Source of the DNA: Microbacterium esteraromaticum
GTDB taxonomy: Bacteria > Actinomycetota > Actinomycetes > Actinomycetales > Microbacteriaceae
Direction: 5' to 3'
DNA: 64,000 bases
NCBI RefSeq assembly: GCF_016907315.1
Contig: NZ_JAFBBS010000001.1
Location: 1,302,001-1,366,000, forward strand
Below the pieces are notes generated by a model. That model was not told the origin of the DNA, did no database searches, and saw nothing but the letters and a program-made list of their open reading frames with translations. The translations under genes and the position numbers were made by a program. Each line of letters opens with the position of its first letter. The stretch's first letter is position 1. This document shows positions 27,588-35,465 of this stretch, piece by piece.

Positions 27588-28490
27588 TCAGCCCTTCTCG
27601 ATGGTGAAGTTGAAGACTCCCGAGTCGAAGTGGTTGTACGACTCGTAGTCGATCAGATCATAGAGATCGGCGCGGTGCTGCATCTCGCCGAGCTTCGAGG
27701 TCAGGTGCCCCTCGTCGTTCAGGGTATCGAGTGCGCGACCGGCCGCGCCCATCGCGATGCGCAGCAGCGAGACCGGCCAGATCACGATGTTCACGCCGAC
27801 ATCGCGCAGCTGGTCGACCGAGAACAGGTCGCTCTTGCCGAACTCGGTCATGTTGGCGAGGATCGGCACGTCGACGGCATCCCGGATCGCGGCGAACTCC
27901 TCGAGCGAGCGCATCGCCTCGGGGAAGATCGCGTCGGCCCCGGCATCCACCAGCGCCTTGGCGCGGTCCTTCGCGACCTCGAGTCCGTCGACGGCGGCGA
28001 TGTCGGTGCGCGCCATGATGAGGAAGTTCCGGTCGCGTCGTGCGTCGACCGCAGCCCGGATGCGCTTGACGGCCGTGTCCTCGTCGACGACCGACTTGCC
28101 GTCGAGGTGCCCGCAGCGCTTCGGGTTGATCTGATCCTCGATGTGCGCTCCGGCGATGCCGGCGTCTTCGAGGGCCTGGATCGTGCGGGCGACGTTCATC
28201 GGCTCGCCGAATCCGGTGTCGGCATCGATGATCGCCGGCAGCTCGGTCATCCGCGCGATCTGCTGGCCGCGCCCGGCGACCTCGGTGAGCGTCGTGAGCC
28301 CGATGTCGGGAAGGCCGAGGTCGGCCGAGAGGACGGCACCCGAGATGTAGACGCCCTCGAACCCCTTCTGCTCGATGAGTCGCGCGCTGAGCGGGTTGAA
28401 CGCGCCGGGGAACCGCAGCAGCTCACCCGACGCGAGCCGCTCCCGGAACGCCCGGCGCTTCTCGTGCGCCGGAGTGGTGGAGTACAGCAT
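27588..28490 (-). CDS. prpB: 2-methylisocitrate lyase
   Basis: 300 residues of the isocitrate lyase/PEP mutase superfamily, cleaving 2-methylisocitrate to pyruvate and succinate. Conserved elements are FPGAFNPLSARL, the metal-binding DADTGFGEPMNV and the catalytic-Cys loop NPKRCGHLDGK. ATG at 28490 has AAGGAGG upstream; an upstream in-frame start at 28544 would lie in the intercistronic hairpin. It lies between prpD and prpC. Confidence 0.95.
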   Translation of the reverse strand: MLYSTTPAHEKRRAFRERLASGELLRFPGAFNPLSARLIEQKGFEGVYISGAVLSADLGLPDIGLTTLTEVAGRGQQIARMTELPAIIDADTGFGEPMNVARTIQALEDAGIAGAHIEDQINPKRCGHLDGKSVVDEDTAVKRIRAAVDARRDRNFLIMARTDIAAVDGLEVAKDRAKALVDAGADAIFPEAMRSLEEFAAIRDAVDVPILANMTEFGKSDLFSVDQLRDVGVNIVIWPVSLLRIAMGAAGRALDTLNDEGHLTSKLGEMQHRADLYDLIDYESYNHFDSGVFNFTIEKG

Positions 28491-28508
28491 GAGAACCTCC
28501 TTCAGCTT

Positions 28509-28565
28509 TCGAATAGCTCGACTGGCGGCGAAACCAGCCGACAACGGGCCAGTTGAGCGATTCGA
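28509..28565. repeat. Long imperfect hairpin between prpD and prpB
   Basis: A 17-base arm (28509-28525) pairs with 28549-28565 at 15 of 17 positions, with a 23-base loop. It fills most of the 90-bp gap between prpD and prpB. It could be a processing or attenuation signal that sets different mRNA levels for the two genes. Confidence 0.5.
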
Positions 28566-28580
28566 CGGCGGGTCAGACTT

Positions 28581-30107
28581 TCAGAACAGGCCCTTCGGGG
28601 CGTCGGCGGATGCCAGCAGGCGCGGCTTCGCGACGATCGAGAGCTCCTGCACCTCGTCGGCGGTGAGCTCGGGGAGCCTCTGCACCAGCGACAGGAAGCG
28701 CTCGATCTCGGCCACCTCGAGCACGGGCTCGGCGAGGATGCGGAACTTGCGGATGTAGTTCTCGCGCGTGAAGGGGCGGGCGCCCAGCGGGTGCGCGTCG
28801 GCGACGGCGATCTCATCGACCACCGTCGTGCCGTCGGTCAGCGTGATCTCCACGCGTCCGCCGAACGCCTTCTCGGCGGGGTCGATGGAGTGGTAGCGGC
28901 GGGTCCACTCCGGGTCCTCCGCGGTGGTGATCTTGTTCCACAGCTCGACGGTGTCTGCCCGCCCGGCGCGCTCGGGAGTGTACGAGTCGACGTGGTGCCA
29001 GGTGCCGTCCTGCAGTGCGACCGCCAGGATGTACGGGATCGAGTGGTCGAGCGTCTCGCGCGATGCGGTCGGGTCGTACTTCTGCGGGTCGTTCGCGCCC
29101 GAGCCGATCACGTTGTGCGTGTGGTGACTGGTGTGCAGCACGATCGACTCGATGTTCGCCGGGTCGCGCAGCTCGGGCCGCGCGGTGCCGAGGCGGCGCG
29201 CGAGGTCGATGATCGCCTGCGCCTGGTACTCGGCCGAGTGCTCCTTGGTGTACGTGTCGAGGATCGCGCGCTTCGGCTCGCCTGCCGCGGGCAGCGGCAC
29301 CTCGTACGAGGCGTCCTTGCCGTCGAGCATCCAGGCGATCACGCCGTCTTCGCCTTCGTAGATCGGTGACGGCGAGGTCTGGCCGCGCATGGCACGGTCG
29401 ACGGCCTCGACGGCCATCTTGCCTGCGAAGGCCGGGGCGTGCGCCTTCCAGGTCGAGATCTCGCCCTTGCGGCTCTGACGGGTGGCGGTGGTCGTGTGCA
29501 GCGCCTGGCCGATGGCCTGGTAGATGGTCTCGGCGTCGAGGCCGAGCAGGGTGCCGATGCCGGCTGCCGCCGACGGGCCGAGGTGCGCGACGTGGTCGAT
29601 CTTGTGCTTGTGCAGCGAGATCGCCTTCACGAGATCGACCTGGATCTCGTAGCCGGTGGCGAGGGCGCGCACGAGCGCGCGGCCGTCGGCTCCCGTGTGC
29701 TGGGCGACGGCGACGATCGGCGGGATGTTGTCGCCGGGGTGCGAGTACTCGGCGGCGAGGAAGGTGTCGTGGTAGTCGAGCTCGCGCACGGCGACGCCGT
29801 TCGCCCATGCCGCCCACTCGGGGCTGGTGCGCTCATCGAGGGTGCAGCCGAACACGGTGGCTCCCCTGCCGCCGGTCGAGACGGGGTGGCTGAACGCCTG
29901 GGCGCGGGCCGCGTTGATCGGGCCGCGGGTAAGGGATGCCGCAGCGACCGACGCGTTGTCGATGATGCGGTTGATGATCATGTCGACCACCTCCGGCTCG
30001 ACCTCGACGGGGTCGACGGCGACCTGCGCGATCTTCCAGGCGAGCTGCTCCTCGCGGGGAAGCTCTTCTTCCGAGCGGTAGACGCGGACGTGGTGGTTGA
30101 CGGTCAT
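28581..30107 (-). CDS. prpD: 2-methylcitrate dehydratase
   Basis: 508 residues of the MmgE/PrpD family, dehydrating 2-methylcitrate to 2-methyl-cis-aconitate. Typical segments include the N-terminal [13 protein letters not shown] and the [23 protein letters not shown] region. It overlaps the GntR stop codon as ATGA, so the regulator and prpD are translationally coupled. It is followed by prpB and prpC. Confidence 0.94.
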   Translation of the reverse strand: MTVNHHVRVYRSEEELPREEQLAWKIAQVAVDPVEVEPEVVDMIINRIIDNASVAAASLTRGPINAARAQAFSHPVSTGGRGATVFGCTLDERTSPEWAAWANGVAVRELDYHDTFLAAEYSHPGDNIPPIVAVAQHTGADGRALVRALATGYEIQVDLVKAISLHKHKIDHVAHLGPSAAAGIGTLLGLDAETIYQAIGQALHTTTATRQSRKGEISTWKAHAPAFAGKMAVEAVDRAMRGQTSPSPIYEGEDGVIAWMLDGKDASYEVPLPAAGEPKRAILDTYTKEHSAEYQAQAIIDLARRLGTARPELRDPANIESIVLHTSHHTHNVIGSGANDPQKYDPTASRETLDHSIPYILAVALQDGTWHHVDSYTPERAGRADTVELWNKITTAEDPEWTRRYHSIDPAEKAFGGRVEITLTDGTTVVDEIAVADAHPLGARPFTRENYIRKFRILAEPVLEVAEIERFLSLVQRLPELTADEVQELSIVAKPRLLASADAPKGLF

Positions 30108-30763
30108 CGTGTTCCTTCCGTGAGGGACTGCAGGATGCTCTCGAGAGCGTTGTGGAGGTGGACGTGGGTGGCATGGGCGGCGAGATCCGCGTCGCGGGAT
30201 GCCAGGGCGCGGGCGATCAGCAGGTGCTCGCGCGCCGAGGCGGCGAGCCGCTCGGGTTTGTCGCGAGCCATCCGTCGCACGCGCACGAGGTGGGTGCGGA
30301 CGGTGCGGAGGGCCGATGAGAGGTAGTCGTTGCCCACCGCGGCGTCGAGCTGGGCATCGAGGCGGGCGATGAGGGCGTAGTACGCGTCGCGGCCCTCATC
30401 GCCGTCGAGGTCGACATCGGCGAACTCGTCGGCGAGAGCGGCGAAGGCCCTGGCATCCCCCCGCTGGGCGGCGAGGCGGGCCGAGGTCTCTTCGAGAGCA
30501 CGGCGGATCTCGAACAGGGCGCGAATGTCGTCGGCATCGAGCCCCGCGACGACGGTCACGCGCGGGGACTGCTGCACGGCGAGGCCGTCGGCGGCGAGGC
30601 GGCGCAGCGCCTCGCGCATGGGCGTGCGGCTGACGCCGAGCCTCGTCGCCTGCTCGACCTCGCCGAGCACGGTGCCTGCGGAGAGGGTCCCCGACTGGAT
30701 CTCTTCGAGCAGCGTCTGGTAGGCGCGGTCGCTCGCTCTGACGCGGTCGACGATGGTGCTCAT
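30104..30763 (-). CDS. GntR/FCD-family regulator of the prp operon
   Basis: 219 residues: a winged helix-turn-helix ([23 protein letters not shown], about residues 32-54, GntR type) and a C-terminal alpha-helical FCD ligand domain. It is the first gene of the prpDBC operon and probably senses propionate, methylcitrate or a related acid. Start ATG 30763 lies just inside two GTATAC-containing repeats that look like its operators. Open frame continues upstream, but that stretch overlaps the operator region and lacks coding character. Confidence 0.87.
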   Translation of the reverse strand: MSTIVDRVRASDRAYQTLLEEIQSGTLSAGTVLGEVEQATRLGVSRTPMREALRRLAADGLAVQQSPRVTVVAGLDADDIRALFEIRRALEETSARLAAQRGDARAFAALADEFADVDLDGDEGRDAYYALIARLDAQLDAAVGNDYLSSALRTVRTHLVRVRRMARDKPERLAASAREHLLIARALASRDADLAAHATHVHLHNALESILQSLTEGTR

Positions 30764-30770
30764 ACCGCGA

Positions 30771-30832
30771 GCGTATACACAAAGGCGACCGAATGCCAGA
30801 ATCTCTGCACCTGCATGAACTTGCGTATACAT
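30771..30832. promoter_or_regulatory. Paired GCGTATACAY operator sites of the prp operon
   Basis: GCGTATACAC (30771-30780) and GCGTATACAT (30823-30832) are directly repeated 52 bp apart upstream of the GntR gene. The palindromic GTATAC core is typical of GntR/FCD operators. Confidence 0.65.
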
Positions 30833-30852
30833 AAACCGAGCTCGATTCACTC

Positions 30853-30880
30853 TTGCACTCCCGCTACTCAGTGTTACTAT
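30853..30880 (+). promoter_or_regulatory. Promoter of the PadR-ABC operon
   Basis: TTGCAC (30853-30858), a 16-bp spacer and TACTAT (30875-30880), just upstream of the inverted repeats and the padR-type gene. Confidence 0.6.
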
Positions 30881-30912
30881 GTACCAGTAGTCAACATCAC
30901 TGAGTACTGGTA
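30865..30912. promoter_or_regulatory. Nested inverted repeats, probable PadR operator
   Basis: TACTCAGTG (30865-30873) is inverted at 30898-30906, and TACCAGTA (30882-30889) is inverted at 30905-30912. The two dyads interlock across the -10 and the likely transcription start, which suits autorepression by a PadR protein. Confidence 0.65.
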
Positions 30913-30924
30913 GGGAGGGTCGAA

Positions 30925-31311
30925 GTGGGCAAGCAGATGACCGAGATGCTGAAGGGCACGCTCGAGGGAATCGTCCTCGCCCTGCTCGCGGGGCACCCCG
31001 CATACGGATACGAGATCACCACGCAGCTGCGCGACCGCGGCTTCGTCGAGATCGCAGAGGGCACCGTGTACGCACTGCTCGTGCGCATCGAGCAGAAGGG
31101 CCTCGTCGACGTCGAGAAGGTGCCCAGCGAGAAGGGACCACCGCGCAAGGTGTTCACCCTCAACGCGCAGGGCGCGCAGGAGCTCGCGGAGTTCTGGAGC
31201 ACGTGGACCTTCCTGACAGAGCGGATCGACCAGCTCCGCTCCCCCGACACCGACACCGGCACCGACACCGACACCGACAAGACGAACACCGCCCCTGAAG
31301 GAGAGAACTGA
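30925..31311 (+). CDS. PadR-family transcriptional regulator
   Basis: 128 residues. Residues ~8-85 are the PadR winged helix (LKGTLEGIVLALLAGHPAYGYEIT..., EGTVYALLVRIEQKGLV). PadR proteins usually repress efflux genes and are released by the drug. GTG at 30925 with AGGGAGG upstream is the start. The C-terminal ~25 residues are a low-complexity Asp-Thr tail from a GACACC repeat. It leads an operon with DUF1048 and ABC exporter genes (next gene 1 bp on), with interlocked dyads in front. Confidence 0.9.
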   Translation: MGKQMTEMLKGTLEGIVLALLAGHPAYGYEITTQLRDRGFVEIAEGTVYALLVRIEQKGLVDVEKVPSEKGPPRKVFTLNAQGAQELAEFWSTWTFLTERIDQLRSPDTDTGTDTDTDKTNTAPEGEN

Positions 31312-31312
31312 C

Positions 31313-31687
31313 ATGGCCGCCAAGTGGATCGAAGCGCTCACCGGATCGCTCGAGCAGAAGAAGCAGTACAAGAACGCCAAGGGCCGCATCGACGCACTGC
31401 CCGAACCGCATCGCACCGCCGCCACGGCGATGCACCGCTACCTGCTGTACTACGGCGGCGTCACCGACGGAGACACCCTCACCCAGATGTTCGTCGACCT
31501 CGCCGACTTGTGGGAGCGGGCCGCGATCGACGGCATCCCTGTGGGCGAGATCACGGGAGACGACCCCGTCGACTTCACCGAGACCTTCGCGCAGTCGTAC
31601 GCCGGCACCCGCTGGATCGACAAGGAGCGCGCCCGCCTCGCCGAGGCGATCGAGACCGCCCGACGAGAAGAAGGGGAACGATCATGA
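31313..31687 (+). CDS. DUF1048-family protein
   Basis: 124 residues, mostly helical, with KWIEALTGSLEQKKQYKNAKGRIDALPEPH at the start, which resembles the DUF1048 family. Such proteins typically sit between a PadR gene and an ABC transporter, as here; their function is unknown. It overlaps the ATPase start as ATGA. Confidence 0.82.
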   Translation: MAAKWIEALTGSLEQKKQYKNAKGRIDALPEPHRTAATAMHRYLLYYGGVTDGDTLTQMFVDLADLWERAAIDGIPVGEITGDDPVDFTETFAQSYAGTRWIDKERARLAEAIETARREEGERS

Positions 31688-32451
31688 ACGACGCAGCCAC
31701 CAGCGCCATCCGCGTCCGCGGCATCCGCAAGTCCTACGGCGATCTCGCCGTGCTGCGCGGAGTCGACCTCGACGTCGCACAGGGCAGCATCTTCGCCCTG
31801 CTCGGGTCGAACGGCGCCGGCAAGACGACGCTGGTCAGGATCCTGTCGACGCTGCTGCCGGCGGACGCCGGCACGGCATCCGTCCTCGGCTCCGACGTGG
31901 CCGGAGATGCTCGGCGCGTGCGGGAGGCGATCAGCCTCACCGGTCAGTTCGCCGCCGTCGACGAAGTGCTCACCGGCCGCGAGAACCTCGTCCTCGTGGC
32001 GAAACTGCGGCACCTCCCCGACCCGGGCGGGGTGGCGGATGCCCTGCTCACCCGATTCCGGCTGACGGATGCCGGCAGCAGGCGCGCCGGCACCTACTCC
32101 GGCGGCATGCGCCGCCGACTCGACATCGCGATGAGCCTGGTCGGCGAGCCCGAGGTGATCTTCCTCGACGAGCCGACCACTGGCCTCGACCCCGAGGCCC
32201 GCATCGAGGTGTGGGACATCGTGAAAGAGCTCGCGGGCTCCGGACGCACCGTGCTGCTCACCACGCAGTACCTCGACGAGGCGGAGCATCTCGCCGACCG
32301 CATCGCGATTCTGCATGAGGGCGGCATCATCGCGAACGGCACGCTCGCCGAGCTGAAGGGCCTGCTGCCCGCCGCGAAGGTCGAGTACGTCGAGAAGCAG
32401 CCCACTCTCGAGGAGATCTTCCTCGCCGTCACAAGGAGGGACGCAGCATGA
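31684..32451 (+). CDS. ABC exporter ATP-binding protein (DrrA/CcmA-like)
   Basis: 255 residues with Walker A GSNGAGKTT, Q-loop region TGQFAAVDEVLTG, signature YSGGMRRRLDIA and Walker B VIFLDEPTTGLDP, then the H-loop region. This is the drug-export-type ATPase family. It is shorter than many relatives (about 300-330 aa): the C-terminal extension before QPTLEEIFLAVT is compressed. It pairs with the membrane protein that follows, overlapping as ATGA. Confidence 0.92.
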   Translation: MNDAATSAIRVRGIRKSYGDLAVLRGVDLDVAQGSIFALLGSNGAGKTTLVRILSTLLPADAGTASVLGSDVAGDARRVREAISLTGQFAAVDEVLTGRENLVLVAKLRHLPDPGGVADALLTRFRLTDAGSRRAGTYSGGMRRRLDIAMSLVGEPEVIFLDEPTTGLDPEARIEVWDIVKELAGSGRTVLLTTQYLDEAEHLADRIAILHEGGIIANGTLAELKGLLPAAKVEYVEKQPTLEEIFLAVTRRDAA

Positions 32452-33215
32452 CCACCCACGCACTGGCGGACACCGCCACTCTCACCGGCCGCTCGCTGCG
32501 GCACATCTTCCGAAGCCCCGACACGATCATCACGACCGCAGTCACCCCGATCGCGCTGATGCTGCTGTTCACGTTCGTCTTCGGCGGTGCGCTGCGCCAG
32601 AGCATCGGAGACGCGAGCTACGTCGACTATCTGCTTCCCGGCATCCTGCTGATCGCGATCGCGTCCGGCATCGCCTACACGGCGTTCCGGCTGTTCACCG
32701 ATCTGCAGGGCGGCATCTTCGAGCGGTTCCACTCCATGCCGATCGCTCGGTCGAGCGTGCTGTGGGCGCATGTGCTCACATCGCTCGTCGCCAACGGCGT
32801 GACCGTCGCGATCATCTTCGGGGTGGGGTTCGCGATGGGCTTCCGCACCTCGGCCGGCGTGCTCGAGTGGCTGGCGGTGCTGGGCATCCTGGCGCTGTTC
32901 ACCCTCGCCCTCACCTGGCTCGCGGTGATCGCAGGGCTGACCGCCAAGACGGTCGACGGAGCGAGCGCATTCTCGTACCCGCTGATCTTCCTGCCGTTCA
33001 TCAGCTCCGCGTTCGTGCCGACCCAGACGATGCCGGGGCCGGTGCGCTGGTTCGCTGAGAACCAGCCGGTCACGTCGATCGTGAACTCGATCCAGGCGCT
33101 GTTCGCCGGACGCCCGGTGGGGGCGGAGATCTGGATCGCGCTGGCCTGGTGCGTGGGCATCCTGGTCGTCGCGTACCTGTTCGCGATGCGCGCGTACCGC
33201 CGCCGCATCGCCTGA
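32448..33215 (+). CDS. ABC-2 type exporter permease
   Basis: 255 residues with about six membrane segments and the YVDYLLPGILLIAI motif of the ABC-2 (DrrB-like) family. It forms the export channel with the preceding ATPase. The gene ends the PadR-led operon, whose gene set suggests drug-inducible efflux; the substrate is unknown. Confidence 0.91.
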   Translation: MTTHALADTATLTGRSLRHIFRSPDTIITTAVTPIALMLLFTFVFGGALRQSIGDASYVDYLLPGILLIAIASGIAYTAFRLFTDLQGGIFERFHSMPIARSSVLWAHVLTSLVANGVTVAIIFGVGFAMGFRTSAGVLEWLAVLGILALFTLALTWLAVIAGLTAKTVDGASAFSYPLIFLPFISSAFVPTQTMPGPVRWFAENQPVTSIVNSIQALFAGRPVGAEIWIALAWCVGILVVAYLFAMRAYRRRIA

Positions 33216-33240
33216 CCCCGCCGCGCGATCCCCTCGGCAC

Positions 33241-33312
33241 GCCGAGACCTGCACGTGCCGCCGAGACCTGCGGTTGCAACTGCAGGTCTCGGCGCCACGT
33301 GCAGGTTTCGGT
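33241..33312. repeat. Palindromic repeat cluster, GCCGAGACCTGC family
   Basis: GCCGAGACCTGC occurs at 33241-33252 and 33260-33271, then inverted at 33282-33293 and, with two mismatches, at 33301-33312. CACGTG lies beside the outer copies. It sits between convergent genes and could fold into a large cruciform or terminator. A related stretch occurs at 35341-35361. Confidence 0.65.
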
Positions 33313-33348
33313 GAGATGCGGGGCGCGACGAGAGGGCCAGCGTCGGCG

Positions 33349-34467
33349 CTACGGCGAGACGGCTGCGGGCAGCCTGTCGCCCTCGGGACGATCCGCCTCG
33401 GGGTCGTCGGGGCGATCCGCCTCGGGGTCGTCGGGCTCGGGCTGGTCAGGGTGCGACCGGGCGGTCTCCTGCTGGTCGGATTCTGGCCGGCCGGCCTCAG
33501 GCAGAACCGGATGCTGTGGCGCCGTCACTCCGGACTCGCCGAGCTTGACGATGATGACGCCGGCGAGCACCAGCATCCCTCCGATCGCCTGCACGGGCCC
33601 AGGCACCTGCCCGAGCATCAGCCAGCCGAACACCATCGCGGCGACCACCTCGGACAGCGCGATGAACGACGCCAGCCGCGAGCCGAGGATGCGGGTCGAG
33701 GCGATGCCGAGGCCGTAGGCGAGAGCCGTCGCGATGACCCCGACCGCGATCACCGGGACGAACCACGGCACGGTCATCACGCGGAACTCCACGTCGGCCG
33801 TGGTCCACGCGAAGGGCAGCACACCGACGACCGCGGCGACCGTCAGGCCGATCGAGCCGATCAGCAGACCCAGGCCGGCGAGGGCGATCGGCGGCAGGCC
33901 GGTGTCGCCGCGCCCCGAGAGCACGAAATAGGTCGCCGCACCCACCATCGCGCCGAGGGCGAAGAGGATGCCGCCGACGTTCACGTCGCCGCCGGTCAGC
34001 ACGTCGAGCATGAGCACGAGTCCCGCGAACGCGATCACGGCGCCGATGATGCTGCGCCGGCTCGGGCGCTCACCGCGCCGAACCCAGAGCCAGAGGATCA
34101 CCGCGATCGGAGCGGTGTACTCGATGAGCAGGGCGATGCCGACATCCATCACGGCGACCGCCTGGAAGTAGCAGAGCTGGGCGGTCGTGACGGCCAGGAG
34201 GCCGTACATCACGATCATCCCGGCGTTCTTGCGCACCATGGCCCAGCGGCCGCGCAACGCGATCAGGGTGGGCACGAGAAGCACGATCGCCGCGACCCAC
34301 ATGCGCACGGTGACCGCGGCGCCGGGGGTCCAGCCGGCGTCGATCAGACCGCGCGCGAAGACGCCTGAGGTGCCGAACGACAACGCAGCGCCGAGCGCGA
34401 AGAGCAGACCGATGTTGACCCCGCGGCGCGCGGCCGGCAGGCGGATGTCATCGACGACGGTGCTCAT
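33349..34467 (-). CDS. EamA/RhaT-family transporter (DMT superfamily)
   Basis: 372 residues with ten predicted membrane segments in two EamA repeats, the drug/metabolite exporter fold. A hydrophilic Asp/Glu/Pro-rich tail of about 45 residues follows; it contains a 24-nt tandem duplication (33389-33412 and 33413-33435) that encodes repeated DDPEADRP. ATG at 34467 is chosen because the first membrane segment follows closely. It is divergent from the CGNR regulator with a shared 39-bp promoter region. Substrate unknown. Confidence 0.88.
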   Translation of the reverse strand: MSTVVDDIRLPAARRGVNIGLLFALGAALSFGTSGVFARGLIDAGWTPGAAVTVRMWVAAIVLLVPTLIALRGRWAMVRKNAGMIVMYGLLAVTTAQLCYFQAVAVMDVGIALLIEYTAPIAVILWLWVRRGERPSRRSIIGAVIAFAGLVLMLDVLTGGDVNVGGILFALGAMVGAATYFVLSGRGDTGLPPIALAGLGLLIGSIGLTVAAVVGVLPFAWTTADVEFRVMTVPWFVPVIAVGVIATALAYGLGIASTRILGSRLASFIALSEVVAAMVFGWLMLGQVPGPVQAIGGMLVLAGVIIVKLGESGVTAPQHPVLPEAGRPESDQQETARSHPDQPEPDDPEADRPDDPEADRPEGDRLPAAVSP

Positions 34468-34473
34468 GAGATG

Positions 34474-34505
34474 TGACACTATCCCCGCGCCATGTAAGGT
34501 GTCAA
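34474..34505. promoter_or_regulatory. Overlapping divergent promoter and TGACAC inverted repeat
   Basis: TGACAC (34474-34479) is inverted as GTGTCA (34499-34504). On the minus strand TTGACA (34505-34500) and GATAGT about 16 bp on would drive the EamA gene. The CGNR start codon follows immediately on the plus strand, so its product may control both genes through this dyad. Confidence 0.55.
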
Positions 34506-34506
34506 C

Positions 34507-35043
34507 ATGATTTTCACCGATGACACCGAGGGCGCTCTGCGATCGGCCGTCTGGCTGGTGAACTCCGCCCAGGAGCCCGACACCCTCACGACGATCGCCG
34601 ACGAGCGCGCGTTCCTCTCGCTCTTCCCCTACACGGGCCGGATCGACCGCGACGCCGCCGAGGTCACAGCCCTTCGCGAGCTGCGCGGACGCCTGCGGAC
34701 CATGCTGCTCGCCCCTCGCGACCAGATGGTCGCCGAGGTGAACGCGGCCCTCGCCGAGAGCACTCTCGCGCCTCAGCTGCGACGCCACGACGGCATCGAC
34801 TGGCACCTGCACGCGGTCGGCGACGACCATCCGTTGGCCGAACGCATACTGATCGAGACCGCGATGGCGATGATCGACGTCATCCGTGCAGACGAGGGCA
34901 GCCGCATCGCGGTGTGCGACGACGCCGACTGCGAGGCCATCGCGCTCGACCTGTCGCGCAATCGATCGAAGCGCTACTGCTCGACCACCTGCGCGAACCG
35001 CAATGCGGTCGCCGCGTACCGCGCGCGACGCGCCCGCGACTGA
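34507..35043 (+). CDS. CGNR zinc-finger protein (ABATE domain), probable regulator
   Basis: 178 residues. The N-terminal ~120 residues resemble the ABATE domain (putative stress-induced regulator), and the C-terminus is a CGNR zinc finger with four Cys in CDDADCE...RYCSTTCANRNAVAAYRARR, CxxxxC then CxxxC. Only weak AAGG stands upstream, and the transcript may be nearly leaderless. The gene is divergent from the EamA exporter, so regulation of that transporter is a reasonable guess. Confidence 0.87.
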   Translation: MIFTDDTEGALRSAVWLVNSAQEPDTLTTIADERAFLSLFPYTGRIDRDAAEVTALRELRGRLRTMLLAPRDQMVAEVNAALAESTLAPQLRRHDGIDWHLHAVGDDHPLAERILIETAMAMIDVIRADEGSRIAVCDDADCEAIALDLSRNRSKRYCSTTCANRNAVAAYRARRARD

Positions 35044-35080
35044 CCCCGCCGCTGCGCGCCGGCACCCTCACACGCCCCTC

Positions 35081-35130
35081 CCCGCGCCGCCCCGCCCCGC
35101 CCCGCGCCGCCCCGCGCCGCCCCGTCCCGG
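35081..35130. repeat. 10-bp tandem repeat, CCCGCGCCGC type
   Basis: Five consecutive 10-bp units (35081, 35091, 35101, 35111, 35121) with small variations. It is low-complexity GC-rich sequence. Confidence 0.75.
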
Positions 35131-35152
35131 CCCGCATCCGCCGGACCATCCA

Positions 35153-35290
35153 CGTTCAGGTCGCGATCCGCCACGGAAAGAACCCCGAATAGCGGGCCGA
35201 AGTGCGACCTGAACGACAGGCGGCCGGGCCGAATCGCGACCCGAACAAGCACGTGCCCGAGTCAGCGGGCCGAATTGGCGACCTGAACGA
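35153..35290. repeat. Palindromic/tandem element, GCGACCTGAACG family
   Basis: CGTTCAGGTCGC (35153-35164) is perfectly inverted at 35204-35215. The right-hand arm belongs to a ~23-bp unit GGGCCGAANNGCGACCTGAACRA present three times (35194-35216, 35226-35248, 35267-35290). A related structure occurs at 63379-63417. Confidence 0.68.
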
Positions 35291-35300
35291 GCACGGCGGA

Positions 35301-35344
35301 CAGCGCCCGCCCGGGCCAGCGCCCGCCCGGGCCAGCGCCCGCCG
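35301..35344. repeat. 16-bp tandem repeat
   Basis: CAGCGCCCGCCCGGGC occurs at 35301-35316 and 35317-35332, with a partial third copy to 35344. Confidence 0.75.
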
Positions 35345-35402
35345 AGACCCGCACGCGCCGCGGGTGGCGGATGCCCCCACCCATGGACGCCGTCCGGAGC
35401 AC

Positions 35403-35432
35403 TTCACAAACGATTATCGATTAGTGTAATCT
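35403..35432 (+). promoter_or_regulatory. Promoter of the first CUT1 operon with GntR-type operator in the spacer
   Basis: TTCACA (35403-35408), an 18-bp spacer and TAATCT (35427-35432). The spacer holds AACGATTATCGATTAG (35409-35424), which matches the site upstream of the beta-helix gene (48421-48440) and resembles the one before the GntR gene (43694-43712). Confidence 0.7.
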
Positions 35433-35465
35433 CCTGAGCAGCACCCACCCCCGAAAGGATCAATG

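Larger units (their letters stand above)
35044..35465. other. 422-bp repeat-rich intergenic region before the CUT1 transporter operon
   Basis: In order it holds a CCCGC-rich 10-bp tandem array (35081-35130), an inverted and tandem element (35153-35290), a 16-bp tandem repeat (35301-35344), a copy of the GCCGAGACC family (35341-35361), and the promoter-operator of the binding-protein gene (35403-35432). No gene is supported. Confidence 0.7.

Noticed and set aside
31243..31283. GACACC repeat in the PadR gene as a phase-variable tract
   Set aside because: The unit is six bases, so changes in copy number keep the frame and only lengthen or shorten an acidic tail.
35081..35344. Tandem repeats as a possible CRISPR array
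   Set aside because: Units are 10-16 bp and directly adjacent without unique spacers, and no cas gene is present.
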